Source: Osedax fenrisi
Taxonomy: Eukaryota; Annelida; Polychaeta; Sabellida; Siboglinidae
Direction of reading: 5' to 3'
Length of the DNA stretch: 64,000 nucleotides
NCBI GenBank assembly: GCA_964019155.1
Contig: OZ025240.1
Location: 86,936,995-87,000,994, forward strand
Part shown: in pieces, positions 54,819-64,000 of the stretch
How the letters are laid out: each line of letters opens with the position of its first letter
How positions within the stretch are numbered: position 1 is the first letter of the stretch
The notes under the pieces: generated by a model
Told to the model about the DNA's origin: nothing
What the model saw: the letters and a program-made list of their open reading frames with translations, nothing else
The model's database searches: none
Translations under genes and position numbers: made by a program

Positions 54819-57800
54819 ATGTTAATAGAATAAATAGTTATAATCACTTAATAGTATTATTTATTATTGTAATGATTATATATATATATAATCCTATTGA
54901 CGTTCATATTAACTGTATATATGTGTTAATATGTATTACCTATATATATATATATATAATAATAATTCATATTGCAATTCATAAGTATACATTATAATTC
55001 ATTTACTAATGTATGTGCATTACATTATTTTGAAAATACAATACATTTTAGTTAACAAATATTATACTCTGTAATAATATATTTGGATATTATAACATCT
55101 ATTATTTCTCAACAAATGGAATTGATAATATTATACCAAGAACAGAACGTTAATATTGATGATACATAAAGTGTCCACGATGGATATTATTGCAACATCA
55201 TAATTTGGTATCTTTTATAGGGTATGTAGGGGAAAATAACTTAATACGGAAAGGGCCCGAATACGGACACTCTCGGTATATTATAAACCATACATCCTAC
55301 AAAAAGATGTTTGATGAATAAAATATTCATAATTATATAAATAGTCTAAATAAATAGTATTTATTTTGTAAGTATTCAAAATAGTGCTGATATATCTAAT
55401 AAATTGATTTTTTTATTACGTTTTTAAATTTATGAAGAAAAAAAATGTCAACTTAAAACCTACTCAAGAATATACAAATGTATCGATATAAAATATAATA
55501 ATATATTATTAAAAACTAAAGCATTCTAAAAATTACATATATAATTTCTCTATTTGTTATCAAATATCAATTAAGTTTTAAGCATATATCTAGAGGTCAA
55601 ATAAATCCCTAATGCGGTTACTCTAGATGTCTTAATACGGACACCCTGTAACCAATCAGTGAGCAGCGTATGAACAATTCTGATTTTCATAAAAATCGCG
55701 TGCGTTATAATATTAATACCACCAATGAAGCTAAATCTAAAAATGATATTATTTAGATACTTAACTTGTATTATTAATTAAAAAATAATACAAATTAATA
55801 AATTAATTATTAATTACATTACATTAAATTATTCATAACATTAATTATAAATAATTTAGATCTCATTGGTTTATCAATAATATATAGTTTATCTAGTGGT
55901 AATATGGTGTCCGTATTATAACACAGGTGTCCGTATTCTGAGATGTGTACTGTATATGGACACACCAGTTATCTATTGAATAAAATGATTAAATACAATT
56001 TTAAAATCACAATAATATCTATAACCAGATAATATTAATATATTGCAATTTTTGAATGCAAATATTGAGTCATAAAAATTAAGACCATTTATTGTTAAAG
56101 TTTCCGTATTGGAGTCCACTTTCCCCTTACACAATTTTAATTTTGTTTTAATTTGGATGTTTATGGGCCACCCGCCAATTGTCAAAATTTGCATGGGAAT
56201 AGATAGGGAAAATAATAAGATATAATCATTATATTTTGAAGATGTTTATATATGTATATCAATTATATAATTAGATTCATATTTTTAAATAATCTATATT
56301 TTTTTTCATTTGTGCGAATTTTTCAGAAACAAAATTGAAGGTCACCTAAGTTTTGTTGCCAATTATAATATGACAATAAAATAAATATGATAAAAACATG
56401 TTTAATTATATCTATATGTGGATACATTTATTTATAAAAATGAATTATATGAAATATCATTGATTTATCCAAAATTCATTTTAAAATGCCTAACAAATTT
56501 AATGAGATCGTATGACACAACATTAATTTTACATAATCATAATTAATCTAAATTAATTCCCGTTTCTGAAGCTAATAATGTTTTTTTTTAATATATAATT
56601 TACTTCAATTTTTGTAACTTAAAGTGGGCTAATTTTAGAGAAAAAAACAAATATTTTATATAATTATATAAATAGGTTAGTAAGTAATAAAGTTAGTAAC
56701 ATATCCTAGAATTATTTTTTAAACAATCTAATGATATATAAATATATATATTTACATGCTTATTTTGGGATTGTTGTTTCCTGGACAGTAAAATTTCTCC
56801 AAACACCACGGTTCTCATAGCTACTCTCATCTCGCTCGCCGGTATACCAGTTTCGTGATCCAGATTCCTGATGTAGGTTGCTGGTGGCCTTCCCTGTCTT
56901 CTAGTTCCATGAGTAGGTTTCCAAAGAACTGGATCCGAAACAACTTCATCATATCTATGTATGCAATGTCTAGCAAACTTTAAGAATCACCGTCTGATCT
57001 TTATAGATATGTTTTCTATAGCCCCATACAGTACTTCATTAGTACTTTTCTGAGACAAATGTACGTTTAATATCATTTGTAGAATTCGGGTGTATGGTCC
57101 ATCAAGTTGTTTGAGTAGTGTTTTTGTATGGGTCCAAGTCTCAGATCCGTACAGCAGAACCGATTCAACTGTGGTGTGAATGAGCCTGAGTTTCATTTTC
57201 CTAATAAGAGTTGATTTTCAGATATTCCTCATTTTATGACATGTTCTCCAAGTACGCGATTTTCTTATTATTGAATATGTTGCACTGCTGCCTAAAGGTA
57301 TGTATATATATATCTATGCCCCTATGTACTTGAAGTCTTCAACCCTTTTCAGATTTGACCTATCTAGAGCTTTGACTTCAATATTTGGTGGTTTGCCTAA
57401 TAATTCCTGAAAGTGTTTGTACTAAGTTTGTAGACGTTCTTTTTGGTTCTTTCCTTTTTTCATTCTTTTTTGAGTTGTTTTTACAAGTGATTTCATTTAT
57501 TAATTTCCAGCTTAATATGTACTTTCTGTTGAGATCAGCGTTCTCAGTTTGTTTGATCTTTTCTACTAGGGTATCAACTGCAATATTTGTATATACTGTA
57601 TCCTGTATATACTGTAAATCTAGTTTATTGCGCGATTCAGTATTATTATGTTAATTAATCTCATTTTGATTGTCTTCATACTCTCTATTTTCTACAAGAG
57701 TATCTTCTCTAGCTCTAGAAACATATTTTCAGTGGATAGACACATTTTATTTGTTTTAATTAAAAGTGGAACTAGTTTTCTTGTAACTTCAGCATTTATA

Positions 57801-58644
57801 TCTATGAATCATTCATATGTGTCTGAAATGTCTTCATCGCCTTGCAAGATAAATCAATGTTTTATTTCTATTGCGTATTTCTCTTGAAGGGATATGTCAG
57901 ATTTAAACAAATGCCAGTTATAACGAAGTTTTCTTGATAATGTCTTCCTATTCACTCGCAAACTTAGCCTTACCTTAGATGATACGATTCGATGATCTGA
58001 ACCAATGCTAGAAAAAGTACTATATGCTTCCACATTTGTGATGATATTTCTCAATTTTGTTCTCATTAAGATATAGTCATACTGACATTCCACATTTTAT
58101 TCAACTTCTTTTGAAAACATGTATGTGTTATTACTAAATGTTTTTAATTTATAATATCTATTAATAATACATCATTGTTATTTGTTTCTTGATTATATGT
58201 AAAATTCCTAATTCCTTTTAATATTTAAAATATTTCAAATATTTATATAGAAATATAAAATTAAAAAATGAATCAATATTTATTTTTCAAATAAATAAAT
58301 ATTTCAGATATATCAGATATATTTTATTAAAAGATTGAAATTATTGAAATACAATATAAAATATATCACTGAAGAATATCTATTTCGGAGAACAACAATA
58401 TTTTAAAACATATTTTAAATAATACAAAAAATATAAATAAATATTACAAAATATATTTAAAAAAATTATTTTTCAAAAAAGCTTCGCGAAAGATTTTACA
58501 CAACAACAAATCATTTACGATGTACATACGGTACAAAATTAAATAAAATTCCGGACCAAGACCACACAGGATACAATTTATTAAGATCGGGTATAACAGA
58601 TTTTCGCGAAATCCTCTGTTATCGAATTATCTCCACACATACAT

Positions 58645-58689
<45 letters not shown>

Positions 58690-61600
58690 TAAACTAACTG
58701 AATTCGATTAATTACTCTTTATTTTAAATCTATTTTCATTTATCTGGAAATATATGAAACTACTATTAGTTATATTTCCTCTAAAAATAAGAGAGCTATA
58801 ATATATTTTTCAAATAGATATGTAAAGAATAACTTTCTATTAATAGATGCATGTTTAAATCATCTAAGTGTAGGTCTGTATTCTTCAGAAATCATATTAG
58901 TGATGAGGAATTTAAAAAAGGAAGGAATTTTATCACGCGATTAAATCTAAATTTATTGCTGGATTTAAATCAATTTGTAATCATAAATCAAAGCTTATCA
59001 CTTATATAGTAATTATATTACAGATGGTAACATTGCAATAGACTGGGAATACTCTCAAGTATTTCCATTGCGGAGATGAATGAATAGTCTGACTCATTTT
59101 TAGCTTATAGAAATTGTAAAAAAGTGAGTTCTTCTAAAAAGTGACAAAATACGTTATGTACCATTGACTTAATCAATACTAGATCTATTAAGAAAAATTA
59201 TTATATTATTTTAGCATATATTTCTGAATACAATCCGACAATCATTGCTTTTACTGAAACATAGTTATCTTCAAATGATATGTATACCATTACTTTAATC
59301 TCTAATTTCTCAACTAATGTATATACTTACTATTTTATTGGCATTGTGATGCATAGCGAGTTTCGTATATTATCATAAAATTGTTTTATTTGTTTATATA
59401 GTGATAGACTATTACTTAAAAAAGACTATTATCTATTACTCTAAAATCTTCCAATGATATTATTCTTAAATTATTATTATATATCGTCCACCTAATAATG
59501 ATTTTACATCTTTTTTGTATGAATTTTCTGATCTTGTTAATATAATTATACTTGTTAATATAACATAATTATTAATTCGAATATATATAATACTATATTT
59601 GTGGGTGATTTTAATGTTCATTATGTTTCTTTAATATCCTAGGATAAGAGATCTCATCTTGAATTCAAATCCTTAATTAATTCTTTATCGCTAAAAAAAC
59701 ATGTCTTATGTATAACATTAATTAGGAAATACGATAGACTTAGTTTTACACATATTCAGATTCATATATTGTATATGGTATGCTAATTAAATCAAAATTA
59801 TGAAATGCTCATTTTACTATTATCTTCCGAGTGAAATTATCTAATACAAAAATAAAACGCGCATTAATTAATTATATAAACCTTAACAAATGTAATATTA
59901 ATTATTTTTTTATATTATGAATTCACTTTCAAATTGTAATCTAAATCTTGATTACGTAATTGAGGTACTTCAATAATTCTATTCTAAATTTATTATATAT
60001 CTATTCACTTATTAAGAATTTTTTAGTTATAATACATTATAATTCATGGTTTAATAGTGAATTGCGTAAGATAAAAATAAATTTACTAGAAAACTAGAAA
60101 ACTTATATAAAATCAAATCTTCTAATGAAATATATATTACATTTGTCAATTATATGTATTTTTATAGATCATCTATTCTAATTGCTAAAAAAAGGATTAT
60201 TATAATACTTTTAGTTCCTTTGAAAATAATACTTGAAATATTTATTATTTTATAAACTCCCTAACTAAAATAGAGTCGGTTATATTTCTACCTAATCTCA
60301 TATTATTTTATAATTTTTCTAATTTTTTTCAGGAAAAAGTTTAAAATAATATTACTAAGCTTAACTAATAATGTGGCTTTTATTCTTTTATGTTATGATA
60401 TTTTACTTATATATAATGTATATTTGTAATCGTTTTCTTCTATTTCTTCCTCTGAAGTGTTAGATAATATGGTGGCTTCTAAATCATCTTCTCCTATCGA
60501 TCCAATACCTCTATCGCTTTTTCATAAACTTTCTTTTATACTAACTCCATTTATTTTCAATATTATTAATATTTCTCTCCATTCTGGTATTAAACTGAAT
60601 TCTTTAAAATATGCTATATTAAAACCTATTCTACAGATTGGATATTGAGTGTTTATCTAATTATTTACCAATATTTCAATTATCTTTTGTAAGTAAAATA
60701 ACGGAAAGAATAGACACCAAGCAACTAATCAATTATCTAAATGTAAATTCTTTATTTGACACTAGATAAAGTGAATATAGGAAATTTCATAGTTCTTAAA
60801 CTCTTTTTCTCTTTATTACTGATGATTTTTTTAATAAGCCTGATTATAATTCTAATATATAGCTTATTTTATTAGATCTATCTGAGGAATTTGATACTAT
60901 TGATCATTCTATTTTAATTAAACGTCTTGAATATATTGGTATTCCTCTAGATTGGATTAAATCTTAGTTATCTGAAAGAACAATTTCTATACAAATATAA
61001 AACCATTATTCATCTACTTGTAAAATGTATTATTGAGTGCATCAAGGTTATGTATTAGGGTCATTGCTATTTCATCTTTATATCTTGCCTCTTACAAATA
61101 TTATATCGAATTTTCCCTTAGTAAAATATAAAAATGTTGCTGATGATATTCAATTGTATATTGAGCTTCCAACAATAACCAATTCATATTATAATATAGC
61201 TATAATTTATTTTATTAATATGGTTAAAATTTATTTTTTACAAAATAGCTTAATGTTGAATATGAATAAAACTTAACTTCTAAATATCTAGAACATCATC
61301 AGTTTTCCATCTGATATCATTTATCATATCACAATAGTTCCTTGAAATAATGTTAAAAACCTTGGTTTTATTTTAGATGATAAGTTATCATTTATAACCT
61401 ATATTTCTCTTAGCAGATAGCTAATGTTTGTAAATCAACTAATTATCAATTATATAAAATACGATCAATAAGAAATAAGAAATTCTTACTTTTGTAATTT
61501 CTAAAATGTTAAATAAATCATAGGTAAGTCACGTATAAATTATTTTTGTTCTCTATATTTTGGCCTTCCTGTTACTTCTATTAAATTATTAGTTGGATGC

Positions 61601-62544
61601 TCTTTCCATGATATATTTAATATGGCTCTCAACATTCTTGAGTAAGTGCCATCGAACTTTTTCTCATGTTTTTTAGTTAGGGTCCAATCTTCAGAGCCGT
61701 ATAATAAAACAGATTATACCACGGTTCTGAAGAAGTTCCTCTTTAAAGTTGTGCTGAGTAGTGATTTCAATATGGAACTTAACTTATCTATAACTGCCCA
61801 GTATTTAGCTATTCTTATTTTTATTTCTTTATCGGTCGATTCTATTTCGCTTCCAAGATAAATGAAATTATCGACATTTTTCAAGACTTCCCCATCTATA
61901 GATTTTACCGTTTTATTTGAGTTTATGTTCATGTGTTACGTCTTTTTAATATTTACTTTGAGGCCTACTGTTTTCCCACTTTCTTCTAAGACATTCAGTA
62001 GGTTTTTAGCATTTCTGCTTGAATCTACAAATATTACAAGATCGTCAGCATAATCTGCATCTGTTATCTTGATTGCTGGATATCTTCTACTTCGTTGTTT
62101 CGATAGTGTTAGGCCTAGATCTTTATTGTCATCAATAGATGTTCTTAATACATAATCGAGTGTAATAATAAATAATAATGGTGCCAGACTATCCCCAACA
62201 TATTCTGTGTCACCATCAGGTGACCGTACCATTGATTTAGTATCTCTATATAGTATCATAATTGCGTTGATTATCTTCATTGGAATACCGTATACGGTCA
62301 TATATGGTCATATATGACTTAAGAATTTATTTATTATTTTACACAATAGAGAACGTTTAAACTTATTTTTGTGTTTAAATAAAAATGTATTCATTCATAT
62401 AATATGCTTTACAGACAATATATATCATATATTATACTATAGTATATATAGACTATAGTATTTACAGACAATATATATATATAATATATTATACTATAGT
62501 CTATAAATAGTATAGTAGATTAATCTATATAAATAAGCAATATC

Positions 62545-62612
<68 letters not shown>

Positions 62613-64000
62613 CTATATGTGTGTTTATATGTGTATATGTATAATATATTATAGATAATTATATTTATTATATATTTAGTAAATATGTAATAGTAAATAC
62701 CATTTACTCTATATAAATTAAGATTTTCCAATAATTATTCTGAAAATCTTTGATATGTATAACATATTTATAACTCAGAAGGTGAAGCGAACTATATATA
62801 TATATATATATATATATGTGTTATACATATATTAAATATATTATATTTATTATGGATATGTATAGTATATTTATAACTTAATTACATATGATCATATCAT
62901 GTGTATAGTATATTTACACGTTTATTATATATTTAATATATTACACATTTATTGTAACATGTACACTAACGACCATGTCAAAATTGGAATCGGTCCTACG
63001 CCTTGGTGGGCCGTTGATCTATCCAGATCGTTCGATGTTTATAAAGTTTATATTTATCAAGAATGTCGACAAAGTTAATTTATTCATAATTAATATTATA
63101 ATTATATTTTATAGATTATATATATATATATAGTAACGATGTGTGTATGTTTTATTATAAATATTATAGAAATAGTTAATGTTATCCAAATACTTTTATT
63201 TAACTCGTATCTCCGTATTCTAACATCTTAAAGCGAACAAACATGAATGTCAAAAATAATTATTACCTGTTCACCTCTAACGGATAAAACCTGCAGATTT
63301 AAATACCGGAGCTCCGCTAAATGATAACGATTACGTCGATCTCTCCGTTCTGGTCACCGATAACGTAATAGGTGGACGATGGACACCGCCCACCACCGTG
63401 ATGAACAACTTGTCGACCCCTACGCTATGTTCTAATCTTAGAGGTCACCTCTACAAGAACGAAACCACTCTACGGAACATGTGGTAATGGTGGAGCGTAC
63501 TATATTTGTAAACAAGTATAGGGAAGAATTGTGAATATCGTATTCGAGTATTTACGATAATATAGACGTAGTTCTGTATATTCGATAGAATGGTTGTTAT
63601 TGGTAGTTAAATTATTCATGTAAGCAGTTCTATATATGTATATAGATAATGAGAATTATAGAAAATGATTATATATATATATATAATTTAAAAATTATAT
63701 ATATATATATAATTTTCTCCTTCTCCTACTGCATCTAACTTAGGTGTACTTTTTGATTCTACACTTTCCTTCATTCCTCATATTACTGCCATCACTAAAT
63801 CTGCAAATTATCATCTATTTAGAATTAGAAAAATACGAAAATCAATTACTGTATCTCTTACTAAAACTCTAGTTAATTCCCTTGTACTCTCACGCATAGA
63901 TTACTGTTCCTCAATCCTTATAAATATTCCATTATCATCTATCTCTCCCTTAAATCGAGTTATTCGTTCATCAATCCATACAACATATAACCTACGTATT
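54619..64000 (+). CDS. FTP-C: discoidin/fucolectin-like gene, partial
   Basis: Gene-level entry. Exons 54619-54697, 62958-63073 and 63297-63483 join in frame to about 127 residues of the same domain as FTP-B; the last exon must lie beyond the right edge. Motifs: GGKVFSSSTY, NVIDG, PWWAVDLSRSFDVYKVYIY, then a 61-codon exon 3 with a Cys (PTLCSN). Intron 1 is about 8.3 kb and holds a MITE and three LINE remnants. The acceptor of exon 2 reads TTATTGTAAC, where FTP-B has TTATTGTAGG, so the AG is lost. The gene may therefore be damaged, or splice at a site I cannot see. Confidence 0.6.
54728..54805. repeat. (TA)n array, about 75 b
   Basis: TA array with one AATATATATAATATA interruption, 30 bases after FTP-C exon 1. 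Confidence 0.95.
55231..56136 (+). mobile_element. MITE, 'tacggacac' family, best copy
   Basis: The left end AGGGGAAAATAACTTAATAC and the inverted right end AGGGGAAAGTGGACTCCAAT form terminal inverted repeats. Subterminal CGGACAC and GTGTCCGTAT words recur at 55264, 55638, 55908 and 55928. Related copies lie at 39587-40148 (inverted), 50170-51515 and 31372 (one end). Target duplication could be TA, but this is not certain. No transposase. Confidence 0.75.
56137..56759. other. AT-rich, no gene seen
   Basis: No recognisable feature in intron 1 of FTP-C here. Confidence 0.45.
56760..58100 (-). pseudogene. APE-type LINE remnant with reverse transcriptase core deleted
   Basis: From high to low coordinates on the minus strand: endonuclease C-terminus (YDYILMRTKLRNIITNVEAY, then IGSDHRIV with the catalytic SDH, 58093-57854), a linker (NRKYILSWKLINEITCKN), LLGKPPNIE directly fused to VKALDRSNLKRVEDFKYI (57400-57310), and the connection region LRLIHTTVESVLLYGSETWT (57196-56987). 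The linker normally precedes, and the EDFKYxG segment follows, the catalytic FADD/YADD palm. The palm is missing, so about 200 residues were deleted internally. Frameshifts are also present. Plus-strand frames here are shadows. Confidence 0.8.
58390..58690 (+). repeat. Dispersed repeat with GGACCAAGACCA island, copy 2
   Basis: Second copy of the family at 27160-27480, same order of landmarks and the same CA/TA-rich end. Confidence 0.75.
59160..61490 (+). pseudogene. Heavily decayed L2/CR1-type LINE
   Basis: Short in-frame words appear in the right order: INTRSIKK (about 59175), AFTET (59255), FVGDFNVHY (59600), YNSWFNSELRKIK (60045), VASKSSSPIDPIPLSLFHKL (60470), LLDLSEEFDTIDHSILIKRL (60875), QGYVLGSLLFHLYILPL (61040), VADDIQLYIEL (61135, catalytic FADD changed to VADD) and LMLNMNKT (61255). 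Many stops and frameshifts. It is the same broad type as the LINE at 32.5 kb but much older and more AT-rich. Lies in intron 1 of FTP-C. Confidence 0.8.
61540..62301 (-). pseudogene. LINE reverse transcriptase remnant
   Basis: On the minus strand: YGIPMKIINAIMILYRDTKS, MVRSPDGDTEY, then GDSLAPLLFIITLDYVLR, KITDADYADDLVIFVDSS (catalytic YADD) and, after a break, FIYLGSEIESTDKEIKIRI and KLSSILKS. Between GDTEY and GDSLAP the usual FxIxxGVLQ segment is missing in frame, removing most of motif B. A stop follows NIKKT. The 3' end is cut near 61540. A LINE of the common invertebrate APE type; clade not resolved. Confidence 0.8.
62302..62957. other. AT-rich end of FTP-C intron 1
   Basis: Contains a TA/TG array at about 62547-62614 and several TATAGTATA repeats. 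No exon recognised. Confidence 0.5.
62958..63073 (+). CDS. FTP-C exon 2 (Trp strand), acceptor altered
   Basis: One base, 38 codons, one base before GTTAAT. It reads MYTNDHVKIGIGPTPWWAVD, then LSRSFDVYKVYIYQECRQ. WWAVDL...VYKVYI is the best match to the FTP/F5-8C core in the window. Alignment with FTP-B places the exon start at TTATTGTA|AC, where no AG is present. Confidence 0.75.
63297..63483 (+). CDS. FTP-C exon 3
   Basis: Between AAACCTGCAG and GTAATG: two bases, 61 codons, two bases. It reads LNTGAPLNDNDYVDLSVLVT, DNVIGGRWTPPTTVMNNLST, PTLCSNLRGHLYKNETTLRN. GC-rich for the region, with strong splice sites on both sides. The phases match exon 3 of FTP-A and FTP-B, and YVDLSVLV aligns with MKLTIKVEV of FTP-B. 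Contains two possible N-glycosylation sites (NLS, NET), fitting a secreted protein. Confidence 0.8.
63711..64000 (+). pseudogene. L2/CR1 reverse transcriptase fragment at window edge
   Basis: Open reading SNLGVLFDSTLSFIPHITAI, TKSANYHLFRIRKIRKSIT, SLVLSRIDYCSSILINIP. This matches the LGVxxDSxLSFxxHI and SRxDYCNSLL thumb motifs, the same region as 37910-38100 in the LINE at 32.5 kb. It begins abruptly inside the thumb, so it is 5'-truncated, and no stop is seen before the window ends. Lies in FTP-C intron 3. Confidence 0.8.

Noticed and set aside
57385..57887. Two plus-strand frames of 79-89 codons
   Set aside because: They are antisense to the minus-strand LINE remnant, whose motifs are clear.

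Overview
This is an AT-rich (about four-fifths A+T by eye) stretch of an animal nuclear genome. Evidence: spliced genes with GT-AG introns, non-LTR retrotransposons of the L2/CR1, R2 and APE-endonuclease types, hAT-like, TTAA-site and long-inverted-repeat DNA transposons, Helitron-like ends, and dozens of (TA)n microsatellites. There are no bacterial operons, CRISPR arrays or rRNA genes. The species is not identifiable; an AT-rich invertebrate is likely.

Host genes: the best-supported coding content is a previously hidden family of at least three small genes on the + strand, made of short exons. They encode a discoidin/fucolectin-like (F5/8 type C or FTP-like) beta-sandwich of about 150 residues. 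FTP-A has exons near 13.6, 16.3, 23.1 and 24.1 kb. FTP-B has exons at 51.7, 52.0, 52.6 and 53.9 kb, with a possible upstream exon at 48.1 kb. FTP-C has exons at 54.6, 63.0 and 63.3 kb and runs off the right edge. The exon phases (1/2, 2/1, 1/2, 2) agree in all three, and the second exon always carries a Trp followed by a Y/K-V-x-I strand. The introns of FTP-A and FTP-C have been inflated by nested transposons.

Layout. 0-13 kb: decayed repeats, including a Helitron-like end, an L2 remnant, a 1.4 kb hAT-type element with an internal 20-bp satellite, a 0.7 kb TTAA element and a decayed reverse transcriptase. 13-24 kb: FTP-A, with an almost intact LINE reverse transcriptase in intron 1 and a 5.5 kb long-terminal-inverted-repeat transposon (7-bp target duplication) in intron 2. 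24-32 kb: mostly AT-rich repeats, with a weak exon cluster at 29-30 kb. 32.5-38.6 kb: a nearly complete L2/CR1-type LINE (PHD-like ORF1, endonuclease plus reverse transcriptase ORF2), split by a 2.0 kb 5'-truncated R2-type element in the opposite orientation. The R2 copy sits at an 8-bp match to the 28S rDNA target site. 38.6-45 kb: decayed reverse transcriptase, a MITE, minisatellites, a 1.8 kb fold-back element with a transposon-protein remnant, and a tRNA-derived SINE candidate. 45-48 kb: 281-bp tandem exon-like repeats. 48-64 kb: FTP-B and FTP-C among hAT, MITE and LINE remnants.

The host genes seem to form a secreted lectin-like cluster. The rest of the window records successive transposon invasions, with nesting that gives their relative order. 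All exon joins are by reading-frame and splice-site logic only; transcripts were not available.
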